Source: Thermococcus sp.
GTDB lineage: Archaea; Methanobacteriota_B; Thermococci; Thermococcales; Thermococcaceae
Length of the DNA stretch: 64,000 nt
Direction: 5' to 3'
Assembly (NCBI RefSeq): GCF_027023865.1
Contig: NZ_JALVUC010000025.1
Coordinates: forward strand, 135,826-199,825
In this document: in pieces, positions 20,342 to 29,224 of the stretch
Numbering within the stretch: the first letter of the stretch is position 1
Layout of the letters: the number at the start of each line of letters is the position of its first letter
The notes under the pieces: model-generated
What the model saw: only the letters and a program-made list of their open reading frames with translations
What the model was told of the DNA's origin: nothing
The model's database searches: none
Position numbers and translations under genes: made by a program

Positions 20342-21319
20342 ATGGCAATGAAGTGCTCGAAGTGCGGCAGACCCGCAGTCTACCACGCGCGCTACAGTGG
20401 CCTTTATTACTGTCACAAGCATTTCAACGAGATGGTGGAGAAGAAGTTCAAGGAGACTGTCAAGAAGTACCGCCTCATTGAAAGGGGCGAGAGGATAGCG
20501 GTTGGTGTCTCCGGAGGAAAGGACAGCGTAGTCCTGATGCACCTCCTGGCGAAGCTCCGCGAGAAGTTCCCCTTCGAGCTTGTCGCGATAACGATTGACG
20601 AAGGCATAGCCGGCTACCGCCCGCCGAGCGTTGAAATAGCGAAGAGAAACGCAAAGAAGCTCGGGATAGAGCACAGGGTTTATTCCTTCAAAGAGTACAC
20701 AGGCTTCACCCTCGACGAAACCGTCGAGATAATGGGGAGCTTTGAGAAGGGCGAGAGAGTCGGAGCCTGCTCCTACTGCGGCGTCTGGAGGCGCTGGCTT
20801 TTGAACTACGCGGCCAAAGATGTGGAGGCAGACAAATTGGCAGTGGGCCACAATTTGGATGATGAGGTCCAGATGTTCATAATGAACATCATGCGGGGCG
20901 ACATAGCGCGCCTCGGGAGGACCGGCCCCTACTACGAGGAGATACACCCAGACCTGGTTCCGAGGATAAAACCCCTCCGCGAGATTCCGGAGAAGGAAAC
21001 GGTGCTCTATGCGGTTTTGAACAACATCGAGGTCGACCTGAGTGAGTGCCCCTACGCGGTCGAAGCCTTCCGCGCCGAAATTCGCGACTGGCTCAACGAG
21101 ATGGAGGAGAGGCATCCCGGGACAAAGTACCAGATTCTCAGGAGCTACGACAAGCTGTTTCCCCTCATCGCGAAGGCCTACACCAAAAAAACGGGCGAGC
21201 TTAATCGCTGTAAAATATGCGGCCAGCCAACGACTGGCGAGATATGCAAGGCCTGCCAGTTCCGCCTCCAGGTGGAGAGGAAGGCAAGAGAGAAGGGGCT
21301 GACCTTCAGGATCGAATGA
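20342..21319 (+). CDS. ttuA: tRNA 2-thiolation protein TtuA (Ncs6/CTU1 family)
   Basis: A 325-residue enzyme that thiolates U54 (or wobble U34) of tRNA, using a ubiquitin-like sulfur carrier; thiolated T-loops stabilise tRNA in thermophiles. An N-terminal zinc finger (CSKCG...CHKH) is followed by the PP-loop SGGKDS near residue 55, the CSYC pair plus a later cysteine that together hold a 4Fe-4S cluster, and a C-terminal zinc finger (CKICG...CKAC). ATG 20333 is also in frame but is too close to the TATA box; 20342 or 20348 fits better. Confidence 0.92.
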   Translation: MAMKCSKCGRPAVYHARYSGLYYCHKHFNEMVEKKFKETVKKYRLIERGERIAVGVSGGKDSVVLMHLLAKLREKFPFELVAITIDEGIAGYRPPSVEIAKRNAKKLGIEHRVYSFKEYTGFTLDETVEIMGSFEKGERVGACSYCGVWRRWLLNYAAKDVEADKLAVGHNLDDEVQMFIMNIMRGDIARLGRTGPYYEEIHPDLVPRIKPLREIPEKETVLYAVLNNIEVDLSECPYAVEAFRAEIRDWLNEMEERHPGTKYQILRSYDKLFPLIAKAYTKKTGELNRCKICGQPTTGEICKACQFRLQVERKAREKGLTFRIE

Positions 21320-21325
21320 TGAAGG

Positions 21326-21375
21326 GCCAGTACACTAAACAGGAATTTATAAAAAGCTGTTTAGTATACTGAACA
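21326..21375 (+). promoter_or_regulatory. Twin palindromes flanking a TATA box
   Basis: The right copy at 21358-21375, TGTTTAGTATACTGAACA, is an 18-bp palindrome with one mismatched pair. The left copy at 21326-21343 shares its AGTAxACTAAACA half. They are centred 32 bp apart, about three helical turns, with ATTTATAAAAAG between. This is the layout of a repressor site over the promoter of the following ATPase gene, now broken. The start codon is at 21409. Confidence 0.5.
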
Positions 21376-21408
21376 ACCCTTATAACCTATGAACACATAT
21401 TACCGACC

Positions 21409-22684
21409 ATGAAGAAGGAACTCGCGAAAGTGTTAACAGAATGGCAGGAAACCTGGACACCCGAACTCATTGGGAGGGACTTTGACCTCTCCCTCCTTCC
21501 ACGGGAGCTCAACAAGGTTGTAACCTTCGCGGGATGCAGGAGGACGGGAAAGACCTAACCTGATGTTCCAGCTCATTAACGAGCTTAAGAAGACCACCGA
21601 AAGGAAATCGATATTCTACATCAACTTCGAGGATGAGAGGCTCGAAAAGAGCAGTGAAACCCTGACCGAGCTCATACCTTCGATTGAAGAACTCTACGGG
21701 AAGAAGGAGAGGCTTTACCTTTTCCTCGACGAGATTCAGAACATTGAAAACTGGGACTCCTAGGCGAGGCGGGTAAACGATTCCAGAAGGGACGTGAGGC
21801 TCTTTCTAAGCGGTTCCTCCTCAAAGCTCTCCAGTCGGGAAATTCCAACGTCCTTACGGGGGAGGGTACTAACCTTCGAGGTTTTTCCGCTGAGCTTCCG
21901 GGAGTTTCTGAGGTTCAGGGAATTCGAAGTTCCCAAGAGAGTTGAGTTCAGCAGGAAAAAGCCAGAACTCCTGAACCTGATGAGAGAATACGTTCTCTTC
22001 GGGGGCTTTCCGGAGGTCGCCCTGACCAATGACGTTAGAATAAAGAGGATGCTCGTTAGGGATTACTTCAACACGATAATAGCCCTTGACGTGGTGGAAC
22101 GCTACGGCATCAGAAACCCGGAGGAACTCAGGGCATTCATTAGGCTTCTCCTGAATTCCGAATACTTCAGCCTCAGCAAGCTGGAGCGCACTATGCGGAG
22201 CCTCGGATACTCCATAAGTAAAGCGACGCTCTCAAACTATCTACGCTATCTCCAGGAGTGCTACTTCGCGTTTCCAGTGGAAGTTTACTCCCCCAAAGTC
22301 AAGCTGAAGCTCCAGCATCCAAAAAAGGTGTACTTTGTTGACAGCTCCTTCATAACGTTCCTCAGCGTAAAGTTCAGCGAGAACTTTGGAAGGCTGATGA
22401 AGAACACCGTATTTATCGAACTCCTTAGGAGGGAAAAGGAGGTGAACTACGTCCTTGGTGACAACTGGGAGGTTAGCTTTGTCCTGCCGGATGAGGAGAC
22501 ACTGATTCAGGTAAGCTACGACGTTTCAAACCCCGAGACGATAGAACGTGAGCTGAAAGCCCTGAAAAAAGCAAAGAAACTTTTCCATTGGGAAAAAGCG
22601 GTGTTGATAACGTGGGACACGGAGAAGAAGGTCGATGGAATCGAAATCGTCCCGCTGTGGAGGTTCCTCCTCGGGGATTATTGA
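21409..22684 (+). pseudogene. Archaeal DEXX-type AAA ATPase (DUF4143 class), broken
   Basis: Reading from ATG 21409 gives a normal N-terminus through the Walker A region GCRRTGKT, then an immediate stop at 21557. A one-base insertion explains it, because the next frame continues LMFQLINELKK. The Walker B FLDEIQNIENWDS is followed by an in-frame TAG at 21761-21763, most simply TGG (Trp) to TAG, after which the frame continues ARRVNDSRRDVRLFLSGSSS to 22684. The restored protein would be about 424 residues, normal for the family. Two disabling changes make it a recent pseudogene. Confidence 0.85.
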
Positions 22685-22815
22685 GGCACCGGTTTCCATC
22701 GAAGAATCCCGAAGAAATCCACGAGAAGAGCGAGGCGAGGACTGAGCTGGTTCCCACCGGAAGATTCAGGGAATAGAGTGCTTCATAGAGTTTCTCATGC
22801 GTTCAAGGGTCGGGG

Positions 22816-23559
22816 CTATTCTATAACGATATTCCCGTGTTCCACCCTGAAGGTGTAACCGCCATCACGGGGGCTGAACTCCGGAAGTGGCGACTTCCTG
22901 ACTATCATTTTCTCAACCGTGGAATCCGGGGAGGAGAAGAACTCGATTACATACTGACTGTAGAGGGCTATCCAAGAGATAACCCCACTCGATATCCTGT
23001 CCCTGTTGAGGAGGAATATGTTGATGGGCCTCTTACGCTTCTCAACGAGCCTGGCCTTCTCTTTCGAAGCCATGAGGTTCTGAAATACCTTTATGAAGTT
23101 CCTTTCACCAAGGAGAAAGGCCATGCCGTCGATTGTGAAGTCTATGCCAATTGGCCTCCGGTCTTTAATCTTCTCGGTCAAAACACGCCTGTAGAGGTGG
23201 GAGTACTTGGGGAGGAAAGTGGCGGCGTCCATCGTCTCGTCGGTGTAGATAAAGCCCGCATCGTACTCTACCCTGTAAAACGAGGCAAACATATCGATTA
23301 TCGCCAAGTTACCCCTCCTGCCCTCCTCCGTGGGATCAAAACCAATGGAATTGATTTCGACCCTGAGCGAGGAGAAAGGAAGGACGGAGTTTATCATGAC
23401 TCCAAAGTCCCCCTCGGCTATTCGGTTGCGCAGTATCTCAAAGGCCAGTGCCCAGCCGGATGAGTATGTATCATAAATTATCAGGAGGTTTGTGTCCTCG
23501 AGGATGCCGCCTCCGAGGGCGTTATCGAGAACCCGAATCCCAGTCTTTAAGATTCCCAC
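22816..23559 (-). CDS. RecA/KaiC-like protein with eroded P-loop (paralog 2)
   Basis: A 247-residue paralog of the protein at 19509-20279. They share KTGIRVLDNALGGGI-type entry, IYDTYSSGWALA where Walker A should be, a GNLAIIDMF strand, RPINIFLLNRDR, and a final EHGNI motif. The canonical GKT is missing in both. The GTG start at 23559 follows GGTGA. The two copies flank ttuA and the ATPase pseudogene, consistent with a local duplication. The 131-bp gap before it (22685-22815) holds no gene I can support. Confidence 0.75.
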   Translation of the reverse strand: MGILKTGIRVLDNALGGGILEDTNLLIIYDTYSSGWALAFEILRNRIAEGDFGVMINSVLPFSSLRVEINSIGFDPTEEGRRGNLAIIDMFASFYRVEYDAGFIYTDETMDAATFLPKYSHLYRRVLTEKIKDRRPIGIDFTIDGMAFLLGERNFIKVFQNLMASKEKARLVEKRKRPINIFLLNRDRISSGVISWIALYSQYVIEFFSSPDSTVEKMIVRKSPLPEFSPRDGGYTFRVEHGNIVIE

Positions 23560-23635
23560 AACTCTTCACCACATTACAGTCGTGCCCAACGTATTTAACT
23601 TTAACCCGGCTCTGAGATTCAGAAAGACTCCACGG

Positions 23636-23643
23636 TATAAATA
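23636..23643 (+). promoter_or_regulatory. TATA box of the membrane protein/regulator pair
   Basis: TATAAATA, preceded by CGG, lies 33-40 bases before ATG 23676 and is followed by the ribosome binding site GAGGTGAG. Confidence 0.55.
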
Positions 23644-23675
23644 GGTTGGGAGTATAACTATTCTGAGGTGAGAGC

Positions 23676-24293
23676 ATGGAGGACGTGAAGGCCCTTCGGG
23701 AGACGCTCGAGAGGGTTGAGGGCAGGCTTATAGCGGCAGGCAAAGTTTACTCCGCTATGAATTTCGCCTTCTGGCTAACCGTGATGGCGATTTACTACGC
23801 GCTGGAAGGAGTCGTAAACATGAGGGGTGCGGCATCCACCGTTTATTGGAGCGGTGCCATACTCATCGGAATCCCCCTGACCATACGAATATGGAGAAGG
23901 TTTGAGAGGCTCTGTGCAACATCCCATCCCGGAGCAGGGAGGGCTGGAAGGGGAACCGCAATTCAGATAGCCCTCGCCTGGGTCCTTGGGAGTGTAATCG
24001 GGTTCTTCGTCATACCATCGATGACCGCCATAGGCGTAAACGCCGATGTCAGGTTCGCCACAGGATTGCTCAGTTTTATCGGAATTGCCCTCCTCAGTCA
24101 GTGGCTCATAACAACAGGGGGCCGGAGTGAGTTCGAGATGATCCCGGCCTTCCTCCTCCCGGCAATTGCGATACCCGTTGTGTGGAACATGGAGTCCGGG
24201 GCGATTACCTGGGCTGGCTTCGTGATAGTGACGGGCTTCAGCATCACCATCTTATGGTACCTCTACTCAGCGTTTAAAGCGATAGTGCGGTGA
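23676..24293 (+). CDS. Six-helix membrane protein
   Basis: A 205-residue protein: a short N-terminal coiled-coil-like helix (residues 1-22), then about six membrane segments with a basic loop near residue 75. No catalytic motif. It is followed four bases later by a winged-helix regulator. Membrane protein plus regulator pairs of this kind are common in Thermococcales, and the regulator may control its own operon. Function unknown. Confidence 0.75.
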   Translation: MEDVKALRETLERVEGRLIAAGKVYSAMNFAFWLTVMAIYYALEGVVNMRGAASTVYWSGAILIGIPLTIRIWRRFERLCATSHPGAGRAGRGTAIQIALAWVLGSVIGFFVIPSMTAIGVNADVRFATGLLSFIGIALLSQWLITTGGRSEFEMIPAFLLPAIAIPVVWNMESGAITWAGFVIVTGFSITILWYLYSAFKAIVR

Positions 24294-24297
24294 TAAG

Positions 24298-24594
24298 ATG
24301 GAATCCCTGCGGGAGCTGGCCAAGAACCACATCCTGGGCAACCCCACACGGCTGGCGATAATGCTCTACCTCCTGCCGAGGGACAGGGTTCTATTCAAAG
24401 ACCTCTTGGGGGTTCTTGAGCTGACCCCCGGGAACCTCGACTCCCACCTAAGGGCACTCCAGACGGCCGGCTATGTGGAGGTTTACAAGGTGATAGCGGA
24501 CAGACCAAGGACCGCCGTGAGGATAACGGAGAAAGGTGCAGAAGAGACCGGAAAATACCTCCGAACGCTGAAGGGAATCCTCAGCTCCCTTTAG
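24298..24594 (+). CDS. Winged-helix transcriptional regulator
   Basis: A 98-residue protein with the winged-helix pattern GNPTRLAIMLYLLP, DLLGVLELTPGNLDSHLRALQTAGYVE (recognition helix) and a wing ending AVRITEKG. It has no sensor domain, like small ArsR/MarR-type archaeal regulators. It is coupled to the membrane protein upstream. Its 3' end overlaps the convergent DUF460 gene by 14 bp. Confidence 0.85.
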   Translation: MESLRELAKNHILGNPTRLAIMLYLLPRDRVLFKDLLGVLELTPGNLDSHLRALQTAGYVEVYKVIADRPRTAVRITEKGAEETGKYLRTLKGILSSL

Positions 24595-26575
24595 ACTCCT
24601 CCTCAGCTTTTCTCCTAAGCTCCTTAACCCTCTCAATTCTGTATTCATCCACCAGTCTAAGCAACCTCTCCGCCTCCCTCTCCTCGTCCTCTTTTGTCCA
24701 CCTCTCAAGCAACCCCTCAATGGCCTTCTCAAGGGTCTCACGCTCCACAACAGCGAACTCGTCAACCCTTTTAACGTCCAGCTCTTCGGAAAAGAAGAAC
24801 GGAACGTGGGCCTCGCGGAGGACCTCCGCAACTGGATGAGGGAGGGGGCCTTCGGTTATAACTGCCCGGATTCCATTCGCAACAAGCTCCTCGGCGATTG
24901 CCTTCCCCGCCCCTGCGGGATTGAGAACAAAGAGCACGTCACCTTTCCTGAGGCCAACCTCGCGCTCGATTCTCTCAAGCTCGCGCCAGCTGAGAACCCT
25001 TAGGACTTTCAGCGGAACCGCACTACCACGAACCTCGACCACGTTCATTCTCTTGACCTTCACAAGGTCCCTACCCAGCCTCTCTATGACCGCCTTGGCT
25101 TCCCTCAGCTGTTTCTCGAGGGTTTCAATGCGCTTCACCTTCGCCTCAAGCTCCCTCTCGCGGAGGACCTTCCTCCTGACCTCGTCATCGTAATCAACCA
25201 GCCTCCGCTCCAGCCTCTCTATAGTTTTCCTCTGTTGCCGTATGGTCTCCCTCAGCTCGCGGTTCTCGCTCTCAAGCATCTCAACGCGCTTTTCAAGCTC
25301 CCTTATACGCTTAATGAAAGGGGAAAAGTCAACGTTCTCCCTAGCCTGCTCCACGGGTTTCTCTTCCACCTTTCTCTCCCGAAAGGAAACCCTCTGCATC
25401 GCCTCGCCGAGGTTGTATCCACCTATCACTAGGGCCTTCACTTCCTCGGACTTTTTTGTTAGACCTGCCTCCCTGAGGCGCGCATCTATGTGCTCCAGCT
25501 TCGGCTTGAGCCGGAGGTAGGCCTTATACGCGGCCGCCAAAGCGTCACGCTGGTGGTCATCCTCGACCGAAATCCCAAGATTTCGCAGGAGTTCGTTCTT
25601 CTCCTCTATCCTCAGGTTCTCCCTTGGGGCGAAAAGGTTTGCCTTAAATGAGCGGGCTATCTTTTCTACGAAGCCCGGGGCAGGGGTAACGTCGGTCGCA
25701 ACTACAACCGGATGTCCAATCTCACTCACGAAGCGGAAGACCTCACCGATGGGCATGTTCCTCTCGCTGTGGAGGCCAACGATTCTCCCGTTCAAATCAA
25801 CGGCCGCTATCCCAACCGTTATCCCCGGGTCGATACCCACTATGATGCTCCTCCTCGCTCTGACTGCCTCTTCGCCATTGAGTGGGGCGAAACCAAGTTC
25901 AGACCTCTCAACCGGCTGAATCCTGACCTCGACGTCCCCACCGCGCATCGGCCTTATTAACCCTGCCAGCTCTTCCCGTGAAGCGTAAACCCTAAACTCC
26001 CCCCTAGAGAGACCATAGTCCCTCTCCTCAGTCTCCAGGTCAAAGGGTACCTCCGCCCGTTTCAGCCTTTCCTCTATCTCCCTCACCTTGTCGCGAACGA
26101 GGTTGTGCACCCTCTTTCTGTAGCGATCCTGGCTCCAACCGCCCTTGCCATGACTCCTCCCCCGGGTCACCTTGACGATGACCTCGTCCTCGAAGGCTAA
26201 AACCTCGTAACCGACCCCCCTGCTCGCGAGCAAAGCAGAGAGTTTAGCCTCCTCGTAGGGGTCGAAACGGTCAACCGTCCTTATTCCATGCTCCTTGGCG
26301 AGGCTCTGAAGGCTTCTCTGCTCGCCCGGCCTCCCGGTGACCTGGACGAGCTTCGTTTCAGGTGGAAGTGAGCGGAGGAACTTCCTGAGGTCTCCCCCAA
26401 GCTCGGTAACGCTGTCGATTGCAACGATATCCGGCCTCCTACTCTGGATGAAGCGAATCAGCCGATAGAGTGTAAACTCACCCTTTCGCTCCAGTATACC
26501 GTTGAACCAGCCCACCACCGCGAACCTCTTAGGGTTCTCCCCGACTACATCAACCCCCACTATCAGAATAGGCAT
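24581..26575 (-). CDS. DUF460 protein (RuvC/YqgF-like RNase H fold with coiled coil)
   Basis: A 664-residue archaeal protein. Two RNase H-like segments are visible: IVGVDVVGENPKRFAVVGWF at the N-terminus and IVGIDPGITVGIAAVDLNG near residue 247, the second with the acidic residues of a RuvC-type site. A long Arg/Glu-rich coiled coil spans about residues 415-510, then a small C-terminal domain. The family (COG2433) is predicted to be a nuclease; its biological role is not established. The 1995-bp gene appears intact. Confidence 0.85.
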   Translation of the reverse strand: MPILIVGVDVVGENPKRFAVVGWFNGILERKGEFTLYRLIRFIQSRRPDIVAIDSVTELGGDLRKFLRSLPPETKLVQVTGRPGEQRSLQSLAKEHGIRTVDRFDPYEEAKLSALLASRGVGYEVLAFEDEVIVKVTRGRSHGKGGWSQDRYRKRVHNLVRDKVREIEERLKRAEVPFDLETEERDYGLSRGEFRVYASREELAGLIRPMRGGDVEVRIQPVERSELGFAPLNGEEAVRARRSIIVGIDPGITVGIAAVDLNGRIVGLHSERNMPIGEVFRFVSEIGHPVVVATDVTPAPGFVEKIARSFKANLFAPRENLRIEEKNELLRNLGISVEDDHQRDALAAAYKAYLRLKPKLEHIDARLREAGLTKKSEEVKALVIGGYNLGEAMQRVSFRERKVEEKPVEQARENVDFSPFIKRIRELEKRVEMLESENRELRETIRQQRKTIERLERRLVDYDDEVRRKVLRERELEAKVKRIETLEKQLREAKAVIERLGRDLVKVKRMNVVEVRGSAVPLKVLRVLSWRELERIEREVGLRKGDVLFVLNPAGAGKAIAEELVANGIRAVITEGPLPHPVAEVLREAHVPFFFSEELDVKRVDEFAVVERETLEKAIEGLLERWTKEDEEREAERLLRLVDEYRIERVKELRRKAEEESKGS

Positions 26576-26665
26576 CAACCCAGCTAAGCTCGCACCGTGA
26601 CTTTAAAAACCTCACCATGCCAAAACCGTTATTTACCCTCAGAACGTAAAACCCCCGGTGATGGG

Positions 26666-26992
26666 ATGAAGATGCGGCTCGTTTTTGACAAGGAGTACGA
26701 CATAGTGACTGGGAAGTATAGGGTCAGGGTAAGGGAGCTTGACCTTGACGACGAGCTAAAGGCCGTTGTTGACGGCTTTGAACCCACGGTGAAGATAAGG
26801 GGCGAGGAGATTGGACTGAGTGAGCTTTTGGACAGGTCCTTCGAATCTCCCACGAGGGAAGATGCGGAGAAAACAATGGGAGAGATAAGGGGAGCACTGA
26901 TAGAGGCCCTGAGTGCACTGATAGCAAGATTCAAGGAGGCCCAGAACTTCAACGGCTCTGTAGTTTACGAGATAGACTTCAATGAGCTGTGA
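26666..26992 (+). CDS. Conserved hypothetical protein, acidic
   Basis: A 108-residue soluble acidic protein with no cysteines and no recognised domain; an N-terminal beta region is followed by a helix-rich C-terminal half. ATG 26666 follows GGTGATG at good spacing, so the longer upstream frame is discarded. Its 3' end overlaps the convergent pcp gene by 28 bp. Confidence 0.7.
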   Translation: MKMRLVFDKEYDIVTGKYRVRVRELDLDDELKAVVDGFEPTVKIRGEEIGLSELLDRSFESPTREDAEKTMGEIRGALIEALSALIARFKEAQNFNGSVVYEIDFNEL

Positions 26993-27600
26993 CCCAAATC
27001 CCCTCCAATTGAAACCTCCACCACTCTCTTGATGGCCTCGTCTATTGTTTCCTGCGCCATCGAAGGCCTCGGTTTGTCTAGGGCCTGGGCGTGGCTGAAG
27101 GGCACGTGTACAAAGCCCGCCCTCGCTTCCATCCCCGCGACGGCTATCGTATGGAGTGCTGTGAACATCGCAGTATTGCAGACGTAGGTTCCTGCAGTAT
27201 TGGAGACAGAGGCAGGTATTCCCGCGTTTCTTAAGGCCCTTACAATGGCCTTTATCGGAAGCGTTGCAAAGTAAGCGGCCGGGGCACCATCGAAGACCGG
27301 CTCATCCTCCTGCGTAACCCCCTCGTTGTCGGGCATCTTGCTGTCCATGACGTTTATTGCAACGCGCTCGACTGTGATGTTCGGCCTTCCGCCGGCTTGA
27401 CCAGTCAGAACCACCACGTCTGGCTTTTCCTCAACGATCAACCTCGGGAGGATCTTCCTGACACCGTTGAACGTCACGGGGAGCCGGTGTTTTACTACTT
27501 CAGCACCGCTAATCTCCCCGGGGAGCGCTTTAACAGCCTCCCAAGAGGGGTTGATTTTCTCACCGCCGAAGGGTTCAAAACCCGTAACCAGTACCTTCAT
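26965..27600 (-). CDS. pcp: Pyroglutamyl-peptidase I
   Basis: A 211-residue cysteine peptidase (C15) that removes N-terminal pyroglutamate. The family signature GFEPFGG is at residues 7-13. The catalytic triad can be placed at Glu78 (in NITVERVAIN), Cys141 (in TYVCNTAM) and His165 (in FVHVPF). This matches the spacing of characterised Thermococcus and Pyrococcus enzymes with a two-residue offset. Confidence 0.95.
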   Translation of the reverse strand: MKVLVTGFEPFGGEKINPSWEAVKALPGEISGAEVVKHRLPVTFNGVRKILPRLIVEEKPDVVVLTGQAGGRPNITVERVAINVMDSKMPDNEGVTQEDEPVFDGAPAAYFATLPIKAIVRALRNAGIPASVSNTAGTYVCNTAMFTALHTIAVAGMEARAGFVHVPFSHAQALDKPRPSMAQETIDEAIKRVVEVSIGGDLGHSSLKSIS

Positions 27601-27662
27601 GGAACCACCGGAAAGGTTAGGTTTTTAGGCTTTAAAAACCACTTCCACCGAGAGGGGTGAGG

Positions 27663-28775
27663 ATGAAGTACGACGTTCTTATAATCGGCGGGGGCCCTGC
27701 CGGCAACTACCTGGCGAACCTGCTCGCAAGGGACTTCAGCGTCGCGATCGTCGAGAAGAAAGGCTCTTTTGGTGGAAAAGCCTGCACTGGTATAATCGGG
27801 ACGAAGAACTACGAGAGACTCGGCTTTCCGGAGGAGGCGATACTTAACCAACTCCGTGGTGCGGTCTTCTACTCGCGAATACAGAGCTTCGAAATCGAGA
27901 GAAAGAAGCCGCAGGCTTATCTGGTCGACAGAAAAGTCCTAGAAAAGGCCTTGGCGGAGAGGGCCGTGAGTAGGGGCGTGGAATACTATATGGCCACCGC
28001 GTTCCAGGGCTTCAAAGGGGGGAAGGCAATCCTCCAGCACCTTGGAGAGAGGATCGAGGTGGAGGCTGACTTCTACGTTGGGGCCGATGGGGTTTCGAGC
28101 ACGGTTGCGAAGGAGATGGGTGCAAAGACAAACGCGGAATTCCTGAGCGGCTATGAGGTCGAAGTCGTCGGCGATTTTAAGAAAGATTTCGTCGAGGTGT
28201 GGATCAACAAGGAGATAAATGGAGACTTCTTCATGTGGGTGGCGCCCGTGAATAAAGGTCTCGCGAGGGTTGGAACACTGGGGAGCATTGAAGCCCTGAA
28301 CAGGTTCCTGAGGTTAAGGCGGCTCAAACCGACCTCCGTTGTTGAGTTCAAAGCAGGTTCAGTTGGCTTGGGCTGGAGGAAGCCCTGGGTTAGGGGAAAC
28401 GTGGCCCTACTGGGAGACGCCGCACTCCAGATAAAGCCAACGACCGCCGGGGGGATAGTCTTCGGAGGAATATGCGCCCACGCGCTGAGGGAGGCACTCC
28501 TCTCGGGAAGGTTCAGTGATTACGAGAAGGTCTGTGGAGAAATAAGGAGGCAGATAAGCTTTGGCATGCGCTTCAGGAGAATATTCCTGGGAATGAGTCA
28601 GGGCGATGTGGAGAAGGTTTTCGAGGTTCTGGGGAGCAGGGAGGCCAGGGAGATCATAGAGGAACAGGCTGACTTCGATGACCACATTAAGACCGCCAAG
28701 GCACTCCTGAAGAGACCGAAGCTCCTCGCAAAGCTCATAAGGATAAGCCCATCGATAGTCCGCTACCTCGTGTGA
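27663..28775 (+). CDS. Geranylgeranyl reductase family flavoprotein
   Basis: A 370-residue FAD protein. The dinucleotide motif VLIIGGGPAGNYLA is at residues 5-18, the GR2-type motif YVGADGVSSTVAKEMG near residue 138, and the FAD-binding LLGDAALQIKPTTAGG near residue 250. Relatives reduce the double bonds of archaeal digeranylgeranyl lipids or act on other isoprenoids; several paralogs exist per genome, so the precise substrate is open. A GGGGTGA ribosome binding site supports ATG 27663. Confidence 0.85.
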   Translation: MKYDVLIIGGGPAGNYLANLLARDFSVAIVEKKGSFGGKACTGIIGTKNYERLGFPEEAILNQLRGAVFYSRIQSFEIERKKPQAYLVDRKVLEKALAERAVSRGVEYYMATAFQGFKGGKAILQHLGERIEVEADFYVGADGVSSTVAKEMGAKTNAEFLSGYEVEVVGDFKKDFVEVWINKEINGDFFMWVAPVNKGLARVGTLGSIEALNRFLRLRRLKPTSVVEFKAGSVGLGWRKPWVRGNVALLGDAALQIKPTTAGGIVFGGICAHALREALLSGRFSDYEKVCGEIRRQISFGMRFRRIFLGMSQGDVEKVFEVLGSREAREIIEEQADFDDHIKTAKALLKRPKLLAKLIRISPSIVRYLV

Positions 28776-28790
28776 ACCGGGGGTAATAGA

Positions 28791-29144
28791 ATGGGAACGT
28801 GGAGAATGGGCCTCCAAGGGGAGTACCTGAGGGCGATAGCCGAAGGAGGGAAGAAGATAGAAGGTCGCCTATACGACGAGAAGAGACAGAAAATAAGGCC
28901 GGGCGACACGATAATCTTTGAGAACAGGCTGATGTGCGTTGTCAAGGATATCCGCGTCTACTCGTCGTTCGGGGAGATGCTTGAAAAGGAGGGTCTGGAG
29001 AACGTTCTGCCCGGAGTAGAAAGCATTGAAGAGGGCGTTAGAGTTTACAGGCGCTTTTATAGTGAGGAGAGGGAGAGGAAGTACGGTGTTGCTGCCATAG
29101 AGGTCGAGCCTGTTGGGTGGGTTGGGAACCAGGCTACTGAATAA
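28791..29144 (+). CDS. ASCH-domain protein
   Basis: A 117-residue protein with the ASCH/PUA-like pattern: LQGEYLRAIAEGGKKIEGRL at the start, RPGDTIIF in the centre, and VYRRFYSEERERKYGVAAIEV near the end. ASCH proteins are RNA-binding or have amidohydrolase/RNase activity in bacteria. It follows the reductase gene by 15 bases and is probably co-transcribed, though no functional link is obvious. Confidence 0.85.
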   Translation: MGTWRMGLQGEYLRAIAEGGKKIEGRLYDEKRQKIRPGDTIIFENRLMCVVKDIRVYSSFGEMLEKEGLENVLPGVESIEEGVRVYRRFYSEERERKYGVAAIEVEPVGWVGNQATE

Positions 29145-29224
29145 TCCCTCAGCTCTTTAAAGTTCACAGGATTATCCTAAGTACGCATCCACGAGGACAA
29201 AATAAGAATAGCAAAAATGTAAAA

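Noticed and set aside
20315-21115. 266-residue minus-strand frame opposite ttuA
   Set aside because: TtuA on the other strand has all its catalytic motifs; the shadow frame has no start signal or recognisable motif.
22277-22287. Further copies of the TTCCAnTGGAA core (also at about 46756)
   Set aside because: Both are inside coding sequence, reading as Phe-Pro-Val-Glu or Leu-Pro-Leu-Glu codons, and are probably coincidental.
22685-22815. Short frame after the ATPase pseudogene ending in ARTELVPTGRFRE
   Set aside because: It runs on from a shadow frame of the pseudogene, lacks its own start and is too short to judge.
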